Source: Hyphomicrobiales bacterium (GTDB taxonomy: Bacteria > Pseudomonadota > Alphaproteobacteria > Rhizobiales > Methyloligellaceae). Taken from it: DNA of 43,581 nucleotides. The DNA lies in NCBI GenBank assembly GCA_028280515.1, contig JANQLP010000244.1, positions 1 through 43,581 on the forward strand, written 5' to 3'. This document shows, one piece after another, positions 8,777 to 17,574 of the stretch (positions are counted from its first letter, which is position 1; every line of letters begins with the position of its first letter). A model generated the notes under the pieces. The model did not search any database and was not told the DNA's origin. It saw only the letters and a list, made by a program, of their open reading frames with translations. Made by a program: the position numbers and the translations under genes.

Positions 8777-9837
8777 CCGTCCAGGCCGATACCCACGTCG
8801 TGATGCCCGATCCGAAGGCGGCATTCGATCATCTTTTGGAGCATATGGAGGAGAGCGGCATCGAGCCGGAGAGACTTGGGAACGGTTCCGTTCGTATCAC
8901 GCACGAGGGATGCCGGCTGGATATCGGCCATTCTCCGCGTGGATTGTCGATCGCCGTCGAGGCGCCGAGCGCCAACATGCTCTATTTCCTGAAGGAGGCG
9001 GCAGCGCTTCATGTTGCAGAAGTCGATCCGCAGTCGGCCCAGGGGCTGATGTGGAGCGACGGCGATCAGTCGGCGGGTTCGCCGGTGAACTTCCAGACAT
9101 TGACGCTTGTCCGGCGCGCGGAAGTCTTCCCGGGCATGATCCGTCTGACCCTGGCGAGTGACGACCTTGGCGAGTTTGCGCAGGACGGTCTACACGTGAA
9201 ACTCATGCTGCCTTCGGACCGCTCGCGCGAGCCAGTCTGGCCATCGGTTGAGTCTAACGGCGTCACCCGTTGGCCGGACGGAGAAGACGCGCTCCATGTG
9301 AGATACTTCACCATTCGGGATGTAAGAGAAGCCTCCGCCGAGATTGATATCGATGTCGTTCAACACCCGGGCGGCATGATCTCCGACTGGGCGCGCGATG
9401 CCGAGGCAGGAGACGTGATCGGCATCATGGGGCCGGGCGGCGGCGTGCCGCCCGCGGGCAGTGCAAACATGCTTCTTTCTGGAGATGAAACCGCATTGCC
9501 GGCGTTGGCGCGGATCATGGAGTCGCTCGACGCTTCCGCCGGGGGCCACGTTATCGTTGCGTTCCCGGGGAACGCCGACCCAACTGATTATCTTCCCGAG
9601 ACATCGTTTGAAGTTCATACGATCGAGCCGGCCAAGTTCCGGTCGCATGTGCGGAGCGAGGTAGAGCGGTTGGCGTCGGAAAAAGGCTTCACTTATGCCT
9701 GGTTTGGCGGCGAATTCGCCAATGCACAAGACTTGAGGAAACTTTTCAAAGGCGATTTCGGCCTTGGAAAATCCGAGCAGATCAGTGTCGCATATTGGCG
9801 CGACGGTGTTCGCGGCGATGCCAGAACCGAAGATTAG
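8773..9837 (+). CDS. Siderophore-interacting protein (FAD-dependent ferric reductase) with N-terminal DUF2218 domain
   Basis: 354 residues. Residues about 8-98 form a DUF2218 domain (VMPDPKAAFDHLLEHM ... LMWSDG). Residues about 105-350 form the SIP/ViuB-type reductase with the FAD-contacting motif RYFT (177-180), the VVQHPGG segment (196-201) and the NAD(P)-side motif GDETALPAL (238-246). SIPs release iron from siderophores in the cytoplasm by reduction. The ATG overlaps the stop of the permease gene, and the long open frame to the left of it (from 8416) is only the shadow of that permease. The fusion of DUF2218 to a SIP, together with a free DUF2218 protein at 16467, points to a role of DUF2218 in iron release or reductase support. 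Confidence 0.92.
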   Translation: MTVQADTHVVMPDPKAAFDHLLEHMEESGIEPERLGNGSVRITHEGCRLDIGHSPRGLSIAVEAPSANMLYFLKEAAALHVAEVDPQSAQGLMWSDGDQSAGSPVNFQTLTLVRRAEVFPGMIRLTLASDDLGEFAQDGLHVKLMLPSDRSREPVWPSVESNGVTRWPDGEDALHVRYFTIRDVREASAEIDIDVVQHPGGMISDWARDAEAGDVIGIMGPGGGVPPAGSANMLLSGDETALPALARIMESLDASAGGHVIVAFPGNADPTDYLPETSFEVHTIEPAKFRSHVRSEVERLASEKGFTYAWFGGEFANAQDLRKLFKGDFGLGKSEQISVAYWRDGVRGDARTED

Positions 9838-9893
9838 AGTTGGCGGTATGCGGCGCCGGCTTTCCGGGCATGATCGACCGGCCTACGAGCTGA

Positions 9894-10838
9894 CTATTTC
9901 CGGAGCAGCTTCGGCGAGATGCCGAATGCGCGCTTGAAGGCTGTCGCGAAGTTCGCGGGATTCTTGTAGCCTGCGAGATAGGCGGCCTCGCCCACGGAGA
10001 GGCCTTCGGTCTCGATCGCGAAGCGTGCGCGTTCGAGCCTGCGGGTCCGCACATACTCGACAACCGTCATCCCGTAAACGGACTTGAACAGCCGTTGCAG
10101 TGTGGTGGCTCCAATTCCCACCTCCCGCGCAATCGCGGACAGGGTCAAGGGGTCGCCCAATCGCTGCTCGATATAGTCCCGGACGGTCTGGGCGCGGCAT
10201 ATATCAATCGTCGCCGCGCTATTGAGTGCCGGGCAGCGCCGTTCTCCGTTCAAAGCCTGCAGGGCCTCCGCGGCGAGCTCCACGGCACGGCTTTCCAGAT
10301 AGAGCTCGCGGACGATCGGCGGAAGCTGCGGTGGATTCAGCATCTGCTCGGCGAGGGCGATGGCGCGGCCGGAAGGATGCCAGCTTGTTTGGGCAAGGTG
10401 TTTGCGCAGGAAGCAGCCGACGTCATGTTCACAGGTCTTTTCTCGCAGTCCACCATCGTCGAGCCATTCCGGCCGGATCGTGATGTTGACCTTGCGGGTA
10501 CGCGCTCCGCGCCGCGAGTGCCTTGCCAGCCTGACCGGTTTGGCAATGGCCACGGCGAACGCGGCCGGTTGGGTGTGACCATTGTCCCGGATTGCGGAAA
10601 ACCTGAAGGGCACATCATCAAGATGGAAATCAATTCCGCCCTCCAGAATGACAAATACCTTCAGGCAAGGCTCAACGGCCATCTCCATGGTGAGGTCCTG
10701 GATCTCGGCGGTTTCTGCTGTGTGGATCGTGAGGCCGGAGCGCAGTCGCGAAACGTTGACCCGTCCTTCGATGATGACATCCTCGGGCCCAAACGTGGGT
10801 TCAAGCGCGCAGAAATCGGAACCGGCGGATTGCGCCAT
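9894..10838 (-). CDS. AraC-family transcriptional regulator of siderophore module 2
   Basis: 314 residues from the ATG at 10838, chosen because GGGAG lies eight bases upstream. The frame continues to a GTG at 10931, but those residues look non-conserved. The C-terminal domain has the two AraC helix-turn-helix motifs (LSAIAREVGIGATTLQRLFK; VGEAAYLAGYKNPANFATAF), of PchR/YbtA-like style. The N-terminal half is a cupin-like sensing region (VFVILEGGIDFHLDDVPFRF). It is divergent from the TonB receptor operon at 11134 and convergent with module 1, so it most likely activates module 2 in response to the ferric siderophore. Confidence 0.9.
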   Translation of the reverse strand: MAQSAGSDFCALEPTFGPEDVIIEGRVNVSRLRSGLTIHTAETAEIQDLTMEMAVEPCLKVFVILEGGIDFHLDDVPFRFSAIRDNGHTQPAAFAVAIAKPVRLARHSRRGARTRKVNITIRPEWLDDGGLREKTCEHDVGCFLRKHLAQTSWHPSGRAIALAEQMLNPPQLPPIVRELYLESRAVELAAEALQALNGERRCPALNSAATIDICRAQTVRDYIEQRLGDPLTLSAIAREVGIGATTLQRLFKSVYGMTVVEYVRTRRLERARFAIETEGLSVGEAAYLAGYKNPANFATAFKRAFGISPKLLRK

Positions 10839-11086
10839 GGTTGTGAGCTCCCGTTGTCTTAATCCGGTGCTCAATGGCTTGATCGGTGGTTTTGGTTTTC
10901 CCTGATGCGTCATTGGTTGTCGGCAGATCACTATTCAGATCACCACAGGCCGTCAGTCTACTGATCATTCATTCAGGACCCGCGAAGCCTCAATCTCGTG
11001 AGCACGGCAGTGCTTCTCGCAAACGTCTTTGGCGATCCTGCAAAGGCCTTGTCGATGGCGTCGTTCCACCCATATCGCATAAATTG

Positions 11087-11101
11087 TGATTGTTAAAGTC
11101 A
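11087..11101. promoter_or_regulatory. Putative RirA iron-responsive operator upstream of TonB receptor 2
   Basis: TGATTGTTAAAGTCA fits TGA-N9-TCA and shares TGATT and AAAGTCATGT with the site at 5314, although its left half-site is less extended. It lies 32 bp before the chosen start codon, between the divergent AraC gene and the receptor operon. The rest of the ~300-bp region (10839-11133) holds no gene. Confidence 0.55.
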
Positions 11102-11133
11102 TGTTTTGTCGAGAGTTGGGCCGGGGGGCGGAA

Positions 11134-13389
11134 ATGTCGACAACAATCAGAACAACAACGAAACCCGTGTGTCTGCGTTCCAGAGCTCGTCTAGGTGGAA
11201 CCGGAATCACGATCGCCGCGTGCCTTGTCCTGACCTCGTTCGGTGTACACGCACAACAGAGCGAACTGCCGACGGTCGTCGTGACCGGTCAGGGTGAGCA
11301 GCAAGATGAGCAACTGCCGCAGGAGGCAGGTGACGATGCGGGCACCACGCCGGATATCGTCGGCGGGACGGACCGCTCAGCACAGACGGAAGGGGTGGAC
11401 AGCTACACGACGAGCGAGACGACGGTTGGCTCGAAGGGCCCGGCGGCGATCCGTGACATCCCGCGCACAGTGAATTTGATCACGCGTCAACAGCTCGACG
11501 ATCAGAATCTGGACAGCATTGAACGCGCGCTGGAATGGGACCCGGGCATTGTCGTTGCAACGGGCAATCTGTTCCTCTCCAGCTTCTACGCCCGCGGGCA
11601 CGAGATTTTCAGCTACTCGATCGACGGGATGACGCGGCCCTTGCAGAGCATCTATGGAACCACGCCGGACTTGTCCTTCTTCGACCGTGTCGAGGTGCTG
11701 TCCGGACCGGGGACCTTGTTCAACGGGTCAGGGGAGCCGGGGGCCACCCTGAATCTTGCCCGAAAGCGCGCCGGGCCGGTGGCGCACGCCGAGGCGTCAT
11801 TCACCGGAGGGATGTGGGACTACTACCGTGGTGAATTCGACATCAATACGCCGCTCAATGACTCGGGCACCGTACGGGCGCGCGTGGTCGGATTCGGGTT
11901 GGATGAGGGCTCCTTTGTCGACCATGCCAATCAGCAACGTATCGGCGCATACGGAACGCTCGAATTCGACATAACGCCGGCGACCACACTCTCGCTTGGC
12001 ATGTTCGGCGAGGAGCAGGATATCTCCTCCACGAGCGGGCTGCCGACATTCCTCGACGGAATGCTGGTGGACGTCAGTCGCTCGTCTTATGTGGGCGCGG
12101 ACTGGAACGCCAATGACTCCAGGTCGAAGGAGCACTTCGTTGAGCTCGACCACATTTTTCAGAACGACGCGCGCTTTCATGCGGCCTACCGGCGCAACGA
12201 CCGGGATACCGACATCCTGACGGCGCTGGGGCAGACCGGCGTCGACCCGGCAACCGGTGACTTCAACATGTTCACGTTCGCGCGCAACTATGAGGAAACC
12301 AATGACGCGTTGGACGCATATCTGGCAGTCCCTTTCCAGATGTTCGGAACCGAGAACGAGATCGTTGCCGGCGCCGATTACCGCAAATCCGATCAGTTCT
12401 TCGAGCAGAATTTCGCGTTTTTCGCTCAGCCGACCAACAATATCTTCAATCTCAGAAAGAACTTCCCCGAACCGGTTGTGACGTTTCCCGGTGTCGGGCC
12501 GGGTTTCAGGCTCAACCAGTCGACGGAGTTCAACGAGACCGGACTGTACGGTCAGCTGCGGCTCAACCCGGTTGAGCCCGTTACGGTCCTGCTCGGCGGT
12601 CGTTCGACATATTTCGAGAATACGATCATCGACGAAGGCCGCGCGCGCGTTAGCAAGATTGATGAGGACGACACGACCGGAAACGCCGGTGTTCTGATCG
12701 ACGTCACTCCAAACGCCACCTTGTACGGGAGCTACGCCCAGATCTTCCAGCCGCAGACGGAGGCGGACGCAAACGGCAATCCAATCGGCGCGCGGTCGGG
12801 ATACCAATATGAGTTCGGCGTGAAGAAGTCCCTTTTGGATGACCGGCTCAACTTTCAGGCGGCGTGGTTCAACCTCGAAGACACAAACCGTGCCGTGAGC
12901 AATGGTGTCGGCACCTTTGCGGCGACCGGCGACGTCCGCACCCGCGGCGTGGATGTGCGCATCGGCGGTAACCCCCGACCCGGACTCAAGATGACCGCAG
13001 GCTACGTGTATACGGACACGGAAAACCTGTCCGGCGATCCGCTTGCGGAGTTCGGAGAGGTCGCACCGCGCCATTCGGCATCCGTGTTCATGAAGTACAC
13101 GTTCCAGGACGGTCCGTTGCGGGGGCTCGGTCTGGGGGGTGGCGTGCGGGGCGTCAGCGAGTTCTTTGCGCTCGATATCGATGGCACGACCATCACGCGT
13201 ATCAAAGCGCCCGGATACGTCGTCGCCGACGCGCAAGTGAGCTACGCCATCTCCGAAAAGGTGCAGGCTCAACTCGACGTGACCAACATCTTCGACAAGA
13301 AATACTATCAGCGTGTGAACGAGGTCATCCGCGGTAACTTCTATGGCGAGCCGACGCGTGTGATATTCAGGATAACCGCAAGACGGTAA
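11134..13389 (+). CDS. TonB-dependent siderophore receptor, module 2
   Basis: 751 residues from the ATG at 11134, which has a purine-rich site (GGGGGCGGAA) just upstream. The frame extends to 11086 but that part covers the putative operator. The signal peptide has its core at about 24-38 and is likely cut after GVHA, followed by a TonB box-like LPTVVVTG. The plug domain carries SLTLLR-type features of siderophore receptors: RDIPRTVNLITRQQLDDQ, the FYARGHEI segment, and VEVLSGPGTLFNGSGEPGA. The beta-barrel ends in FRITARR, without the usual terminal Phe but with F as the sixth residue from the end. This layout is that of the FpvA/FhuE/FoxA-like siderophore receptors. Its stop overlaps the start of the binding-protein gene (TAATG). 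Confidence 0.94.
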   Translation: MSTTIRTTTKPVCLRSRARLGGTGITIAACLVLTSFGVHAQQSELPTVVVTGQGEQQDEQLPQEAGDDAGTTPDIVGGTDRSAQTEGVDSYTTSETTVGSKGPAAIRDIPRTVNLITRQQLDDQNLDSIERALEWDPGIVVATGNLFLSSFYARGHEIFSYSIDGMTRPLQSIYGTTPDLSFFDRVEVLSGPGTLFNGSGEPGATLNLARKRAGPVAHAEASFTGGMWDYYRGEFDINTPLNDSGTVRARVVGFGLDEGSFVDHANQQRIGAYGTLEFDITPATTLSLGMFGEEQDISSTSGLPTFLDGMLVDVSRSSYVGADWNANDSRSKEHFVELDHIFQNDARFHAAYRRNDRDTDILTALGQTGVDPATGDFNMFTFARNYEETNDALDAYLAVPFQMFGTENEIVAGADYRKSDQFFEQNFAFFAQPTNNIFNLRKNFPEPVVTFPGVGPGFRLNQSTEFNETGLYGQLRLNPVEPVTVLLGGRSTYFENTIIDEGRARVSKIDEDDTTGNAGVLIDVTPNATLYGSYAQIFQPQTEADANGNPIGARSGYQYEFGVKKSLLDDRLNFQAAWFNLEDTNRAVSNGVGTFAATGDVRTRGVDVRIGGNPRPGLKMTAGYVYTDTENLSGDPLAEFGEVAPRHSASVFMKYTFQDGPLRGLGLGGGVRGVSEFFALDIDGTTITRIKAPGYVVADAQVSYAISEKVQAQLDVTNIFDKKYYQRVNEVIRGNFYGEPTRVIFRITARR

Positions 13390-14531
13390 TGCGTATGCGA
13401 AGCTTCTTCCTTTGCCAGCTTGTTCTTGCCGTGCTCGCCGGGATCCTTGGCCCGGCGAGCATCGCATTTGCGGACCCCATAACCGTAACCGATCTGATCG
13501 GCAGATCGGTTACGCTCAAGGCTCCCGCGCAGAAGGTGATCCTGGGGGAGGGCCGCTACATCGCTGCGCTCGGGATACTGGACCGGGACGATCCGACGAA
13601 ACGCCTTGTCGGCTCACTTGGCGAGTTCAAGCGTTTCGACCCCGCCGGATACGAACAGTACCTGAGGGCGTTCCCGAAACTGTCGGACGTGCCGTTGTTC
13701 GGCACAACATCGGCCGACACGGTGAGCGTCGAGAAGGTGATTGCACTGAAACCGGACCTGGCGATCTTCGGAAAGAGTGGCCACGGTCCATCGGCGCGCA
13801 CAAAGGGACTGGTCGAGAAAATCGAGGCCGCGGGAATTCCTGTTGTGTTCATAGATTTTCGGGACGAACCGCTCGTCAATACCCCGAAAAGCATGTTGCT
13901 GCTCGGCAGGCTTCTGGGCCTGGAGAAGGAGGCCGAGGCCTTTGTCCGGTTTTATGAAAGCGAGTTGGCCAAGGTCGAAGAGAGACTGAGCCAAAGCAAA
14001 CCGGCGCGACCGAGCGTGTTCATCGAGGTGCATGTTGGCCGCAACATTCCGTGTTGCTTCACCATGGCTGACGACCTGATGGGCCGGTTCATCGATGTTG
14101 CCGGCGGCAGGAATATCGCCAAGGGTTTGGTTCCGGGGGCCTCGGGAACTCTCAACCTCGAACACCTGATCGCCACCCAGCCCGACATCTATATCGGGAC
14201 CGCCATCGGCTCGCCTTCGGCCATAAAGAGTGCGCCGAAGTTCATTGTGCTTGGTGCAGGCGTCTCCGAAGACATGGCGCGGGCGTCACTGAAGCGGGGA
14301 CTGGACCGGAAGGGCATCGCCAACTTGAAGGCGGTAACGTCGGGCAACGCGCATGCGGTCTGGCATCATTTCTACAATTCCCCCTTGAATGTCGTGGCCG
14401 TCCAGGCGTTTGCGAAGTGGTTTCACCCCGAGCTTTTTGCCGATCTCGATCCGGACGCGACGCTAAAGACGCTTTTTGACCGGTTCCAGGCCGTCCCGCT
14501 TGAAGGCGTTTACTGGACAAGCTTGAAGTGA
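13389..14531 (+). CDS. Iron-siderophore ABC transporter, periplasmic binding protein
   Basis: 380 residues with a signal peptide (MRMRSFFLCQLVLAVLAGIL..., cut near AFA-DP). The mature part is a helical-backbone type III binding protein (PF01497-like): ITVTDLIGRSVTLKAPAQKVIL at the start, EKVIALKPDLAIFGKSG in lobe 1, and DIAGG-like FIDVAGGRNIAKG in lobe 2. It binds a ferric siderophore in the periplasm and docks on the FecCD permease encoded next. It overlaps the receptor gene by one base, so the receptor and transporter are one transcript. Confidence 0.92.
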   Translation: MRMRSFFLCQLVLAVLAGILGPASIAFADPITVTDLIGRSVTLKAPAQKVILGEGRYIAALGILDRDDPTKRLVGSLGEFKRFDPAGYEQYLRAFPKLSDVPLFGTTSADTVSVEKVIALKPDLAIFGKSGHGPSARTKGLVEKIEAAGIPVVFIDFRDEPLVNTPKSMLLLGRLLGLEKEAEAFVRFYESELAKVEERLSQSKPARPSVFIEVHVGRNIPCCFTMADDLMGRFIDVAGGRNIAKGLVPGASGTLNLEHLIATQPDIYIGTAIGSPSAIKSAPKFIVLGAGVSEDMARASLKRGLDRKGIANLKAVTSGNAHAVWHHFYNSPLNVVAVQAFAKWFHPELFADLDPDATLKTLFDRFQAVPLEGVYWTSLK

Positions 14532-14582
14532 CGGGGTCGCCATGAACGCTCGACGTCGACAGGTTTTGAGGGAGTGCCGGCC

Positions 14583-15626
14583 ATGAGCGAGGCGTCGCTT
14601 GGACAGTCTTACCGGCAAATCTACCGCCGCCGTTTGGCGGTGCTGTCGGTCCTGGTTCTGGCGCTGGGGCTTTCGTTCCTGGTTGATGTTGCGACGGGCC
14701 CTTCGATCTTCCCTCTTGGCGAGCTTCTGCGCGGGCTTGTCGATCCCTCATCTCTCGATCAGGCCAAATCCGTAATCCTCTGGGACGTGCGGCTGCCTTA
14801 CGCGATCATGGCCGTCCTTGTCGGCGCGGCGCTCGGCCTTGCGGGCGCGGAAATGCAAACGGTCCTGAACAACCCGCTCGCAAGCCCATTCACGCTGGGC
14901 ATATCTGAGGCGGCAGCATTCGGTGCCTCGCTTGCGATCGTGTTTGGAGTGCTTTTTCCGGTTGCCATCCAGACCTACACGGTTCCGCTTTTTGCCTTTC
15001 TCACGGCATTCGCGGCCTGCATGATCATTCTGGCGCTTTCCCGGACCTTCGGTGCAGGCGCGCACGCGGTCATCCTGTTCGGGATTGCCCTGGTGTTTGT
15101 TTTCAAGGCGCTGATTTCCCTGGTTCAGTTCGTCGCCGAAGCGGACGCCTTGCAGCAGATTGTCTTTTGGACGATGGGGTCGCTGGGTCGTGCGACCTGG
15201 GAACAGCTTGCGATTGTCACCTGCGTCCTGATCGTGTGTTTTCCATTCTCGATGCGCGCCGTCTGGATGATGACCGCGATGCGTTCCGGCGAAGCACAGG
15301 CTGCGAGCCTCGGGATACCGGTCGAGCGCTTGCGCCTCGTGGTCCTCTTTCGGGTGAGCGTCCTGGCCGGCGTGGCCGTTGCCTTTGCCGGATCGATCGG
15401 CTTCATCGGACTTGTCGGCCCCCATATCGCCCGTCTTGCACTCGGAGAAGACCATCGGCTGTATCTCCCCGGAAGCGCTCTGGCAGGCGCGCTCATTCTC
15501 TCGCTCGCCTCGATCGCCAGCAAGGCCCTGATCCCCGGAGTCGTTATTCCGATCGGGATCGTGACGGCGCTGGTCGGTGTCCCACTGTTCATGACGCTGA
15601 TTGTCAGACAGAGGCACAGGCTGTGA
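14583..15626 (+). CDS. Iron-siderophore ABC transporter, FecCD-family permease
   Basis: 347 residues from ATG 14583, with GAGGGAG nine bases upstream. A GTG at 14574 would leave no room for a ribosome site. About ten transmembrane helices, with the family signatures GAALGLAGAEMQTVLNNPLA (about 75-95) and GFIGLVGPHIARLALG (about 273-288), the latter being the ATPase-coupling region. There is only one permease gene, so the transporter is presumably a homodimer, like BtuC, and unlike the FepD/FepG pair. The stop overlaps the GTG start of the ATPase gene. Confidence 0.93.
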   Translation: MSEASLGQSYRQIYRRRLAVLSVLVLALGLSFLVDVATGPSIFPLGELLRGLVDPSSLDQAKSVILWDVRLPYAIMAVLVGAALGLAGAEMQTVLNNPLASPFTLGISEAAAFGASLAIVFGVLFPVAIQTYTVPLFAFLTAFAACMIILALSRTFGAGAHAVILFGIALVFVFKALISLVQFVAEADALQQIVFWTMGSLGRATWEQLAIVTCVLIVCFPFSMRAVWMMTAMRSGEAQAASLGIPVERLRLVVLFRVSVLAGVAVAFAGSIGFIGLVGPHIARLALGEDHRLYLPGSALAGALILSLASIASKALIPGVVIPIGIVTALVGVPLFMTLIVRQRHRL

Positions 15627-16414
15627 GCGAGGGCCTGCGCATCCGTGACGTGTCGGCCGGGTACGGGCCCCGCCGGGTCCTGCACGACATCACGCTTCCA
15701 CAACTGCAACCCGGCACGATCACGGCTGTTGTCGGGCCGAATGCCGCAGGCAAGTCCACCTTCATGAAGGTGCTCGCCGGACTTCTTCCGAGCGGCGGCG
15801 AGATCGTGCTCAATGGCGAAGCCTATCTGCAGCGATCGCCATCGGCTCGCGCCAAGCTGGTCGGTTATCTGCCGCAGAGCATCCCTGCGGGAAGTGGCTT
15901 GCTCGCCTATGAAAGCGTCCTCGGCGCCTATCGGATGACAAGTGGCAGCCAGGACGCGGAGCCGGTCGAGCGCGTCTTTCGGATGCTCGACCTGGAGAAC
16001 GTTGCGCTGCGCCCGGTCAGCGAACTCTCAGGCGGCAAACGCCAGCTCGTCGGCCTGGCCCAGGTTCTTGTGCGGGAGCCCCGGCTGCTTCTGCTGGATG
16101 AGCCCACGAGCGCGCTTGATCTGAGATGGCAGATCGAGGTGCTGCGCATTGTCAGGGAGGCCGTCGAGCAGCGGGATGCGGTGGCGCTGGTGTGCGTGCA
16201 CGATATCAATCTTGCCATGCGCTTTTGCGACATGGTCGCCGTGTTGTCGGAGGGCCGGTTGCTCGCCGCCGGTCCGCCCTCGCAGGCCATCACCTCGGAA
16301 ACCCTCAAGACCGGCTGGCAGGTCGAGGCGCGCATCGAAAACTGTTCGCTCGGGTACCCCGTGGTCCTCGCAGATGAACCGGTACGGGGCGAGACGGTGG
16401 TTCCAATGCCGTGA
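15623..16414 (+). CDS. Iron-siderophore ABC transporter, ATP-binding protein
   Basis: 263 residues starting at GTG 15623, overlapping the permease stop by four bases (GTGA). The longer frame to the left is the shadow of the permease. It has Walker A GPNAAGKST (38-46), Q-loop QSIPAG near 85, signature LSGGKRQ (135-141), Walker B LLLLDEP (155-161) and the switch histidine in VCVHDINLA. This is a FepC/FhuC-type ATPase that drives the FecCD permease. Confidence 0.94.
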   Translation: MSEGLRIRDVSAGYGPRRVLHDITLPQLQPGTITAVVGPNAAGKSTFMKVLAGLLPSGGEIVLNGEAYLQRSPSARAKLVGYLPQSIPAGSGLLAYESVLGAYRMTSGSQDAEPVERVFRMLDLENVALRPVSELSGGKRQLVGLAQVLVREPRLLLLDEPTSALDLRWQIEVLRIVREAVEQRDAVALVCVHDINLAMRFCDMVAVLSEGRLLAAGPPSQAITSETLKTGWQVEARIENCSLGYPVVLADEPVRGETVVPMP

Positions 16415-16466
16415 ACGAAGTCGAAAAGGCGAAAAAGTCGATCGGGAGGCAAAGCAGGGATGCGTG

Positions 16467-16763
16467 ATGATTAAGGAAGAGGCCAGAGTCCAAACGGAGA
16501 AAGCGAGCAAGTACCTCGTGCAAATGTGCAAGCACTTTGCCCACAAGGTCCCGGTCGAGTTCGACGAGCACAGCGGAACGGTCGACTTCAAACCCGGGCG
16601 CTGTGTCATGAGGGCGGAGAACGATCTCCTCGTGATGTCGTGCGAGGCGGCTGCCGAGCAGGAAATGGCCCGAATCAAGTTCATCCTCGACAAGCACCTC
16701 TTGCGCTATGCCTGGCGCGAGGAAATCGAGATCAGGTGGATGGCATTGCCGGACGGCGCCTAG
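16467..16763 (+). CDS. DUF2218 domain protein
   Basis: 98 residues, consisting of a single DUF2218 domain (AEKASKYLVQMCKHFAHKVPVEFD-like start, split here; internal DFKPGRCVMRAENDLLVMSC; end EIRWMALPDG). The same domain is fused to the ferric reductase at 8773. The ATG at 16467 follows GCAGGGA, and the gene lies 52 bp after the ATPase gene in the same operon, so a role in the cytoplasmic handling or release of the imported iron complex is inferred. The biochemical function of DUF2218 is not established to my knowledge. Its stop codon TAG forms the first bases of a palindromic repeat. Confidence 0.88.
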   Translation: MIKEEARVQTEKASKYLVQMCKHFAHKVPVEFDEHSGTVDFKPGRCVMRAENDLLVMSCEAAAEQEMARIKFILDKHLLRYAWREEIEIRWMALPDGA

Positions 16764-16897
16764 AGCATCATGCGTTCAGATTGACGCGTTTCGTCGCGAA
16801 ATCTGAACGCATAAAGATGCTCTAACACTTTAAGATATGGAGCAAATTTATCCGATCAGGTTGAAACAGGGTGAGTCAACCTAATCGGGTTTTGCTC
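16761..16897. repeat. Pair of long palindromic intergenic repeats (rhizobial mosaic-element style)
   Basis: Two adjacent hairpins fill the space between two convergent genes. The first (16761-16824) has outer arms TAGAGCATC / GATGCTCTA and inner arms TGCGTTCAGATT / AATCTGAACGCA. The second (16840-16897) has outer arms GAGCAAA / TTTGCTC and inner arms AGGTTGA / TCAACCT. Such two-hairpin units resemble the RIME/Bru-RS-like palindromic repeats of Rhizobiales. They could also act as a two-way transcription terminator here. Confidence 0.6.
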
Positions 16898-16920
16898 TAG
16901 GCCGATCCGGCCAGGCTGCA

Positions 16921-17394
16921 TCACTTCATGATCTGATCGACTTCCGCCCAAAGCGTCTCGAAGATCTTCTTTGACCTTCCGCGCTGCTTGACGCCTTTGG
17001 CCGCTCCCAGATTTGCATCCCAACCGTCGCCCTCGACAATCACAATGCCGACCATGCCAAGCGTGTAGTGCGGCGTGCAGCGATAGCCGTAGATGCCCGG
17101 TTGGTCGAACGTGACTTCGAAGTCCCTGCTGATTTTGCTCTTCCAAGGTTTGCCCCCTTTCGGGATCATGCCTTTGATCGATTCCGTGTTGTGTCCCTTG
17201 CTCCCTGACACAAACTTCACCGTGTCGCCGGGCTTGATTTTGATGACGGCCGGGACGAAGACATTCCGCTTCTTCTTGTCGTCCGGGTGCTTGTTCAGCA
17301 TTTGCACTTCATGGGTTTCGGCGAACGCGCCAATGCTGGCCAGCGGTAGCGACGTCAGGAACAAGCCCAAGAACATAACCAGTTTCTGTCTCAT
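16921..17394 (-). CDS. Pseudoazurin (type 1 blue copper protein)
   Basis: 157 residues from ATG 17394 (AGAAGAG just upstream). The frame extends to 17463, but the signal peptide is best with this start (MRQKLVMFLGLFLTSLPLAS, likely cut after AFA at 25). The copper ligands are all visible: H68 (GHNTES), C106 and H109 (YRCTPHY), and M114, with the C-x2-H-x4-M spacing of pseudoazurin. It is a periplasmic one-electron carrier, usually donating to nitrite reductase, nitrous oxide reductase or peroxidase. None of these is encoded nearby, so its partner here is unknown. Confidence 0.92.
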   Translation of the reverse strand: MRQKLVMFLGLFLTSLPLASIGAFAETHEVQMLNKHPDDKKKRNVFVPAVIKIKPGDTVKFVSGSKGHNTESIKGMIPKGGKPWKSKISRDFEVTFDQPGIYGYRCTPHYTLGMVGIVIVEGDGWDANLGAAKGVKQRGRSKKIFETLWAEVDQIMK

Positions 17395-17574
17395 CACACT
17401 CTTCTCGTTGATGCTTGAAAGGCAAATGCGATTTCCAGGACGGAAGTTCCGAGGGCTGCGCAAAATTCATGAACGAACCTCATGAATAATTTTAGAGACA
17501 ATGCGCGTGTTGCACTAATGAAAAGGTGTCATGTTGATCCTTCGGGACGGTTCAACGGATGGACGGACTATTTC

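Noticed and set aside
10969-10984. A further TGA-TCA pair near TonB receptor 2
   Set aside because: The spacer is eight and not nine bases, so it does not fit the RirA pattern.
11797-13467. A 556-codon open frame on the minus strand opposite TonB receptor 2
   Set aside because: It lies wholly antisense to a well-supported receptor gene, has no ribosome site and no recognisable domain. Such frames are common opposite GC-rich genes.
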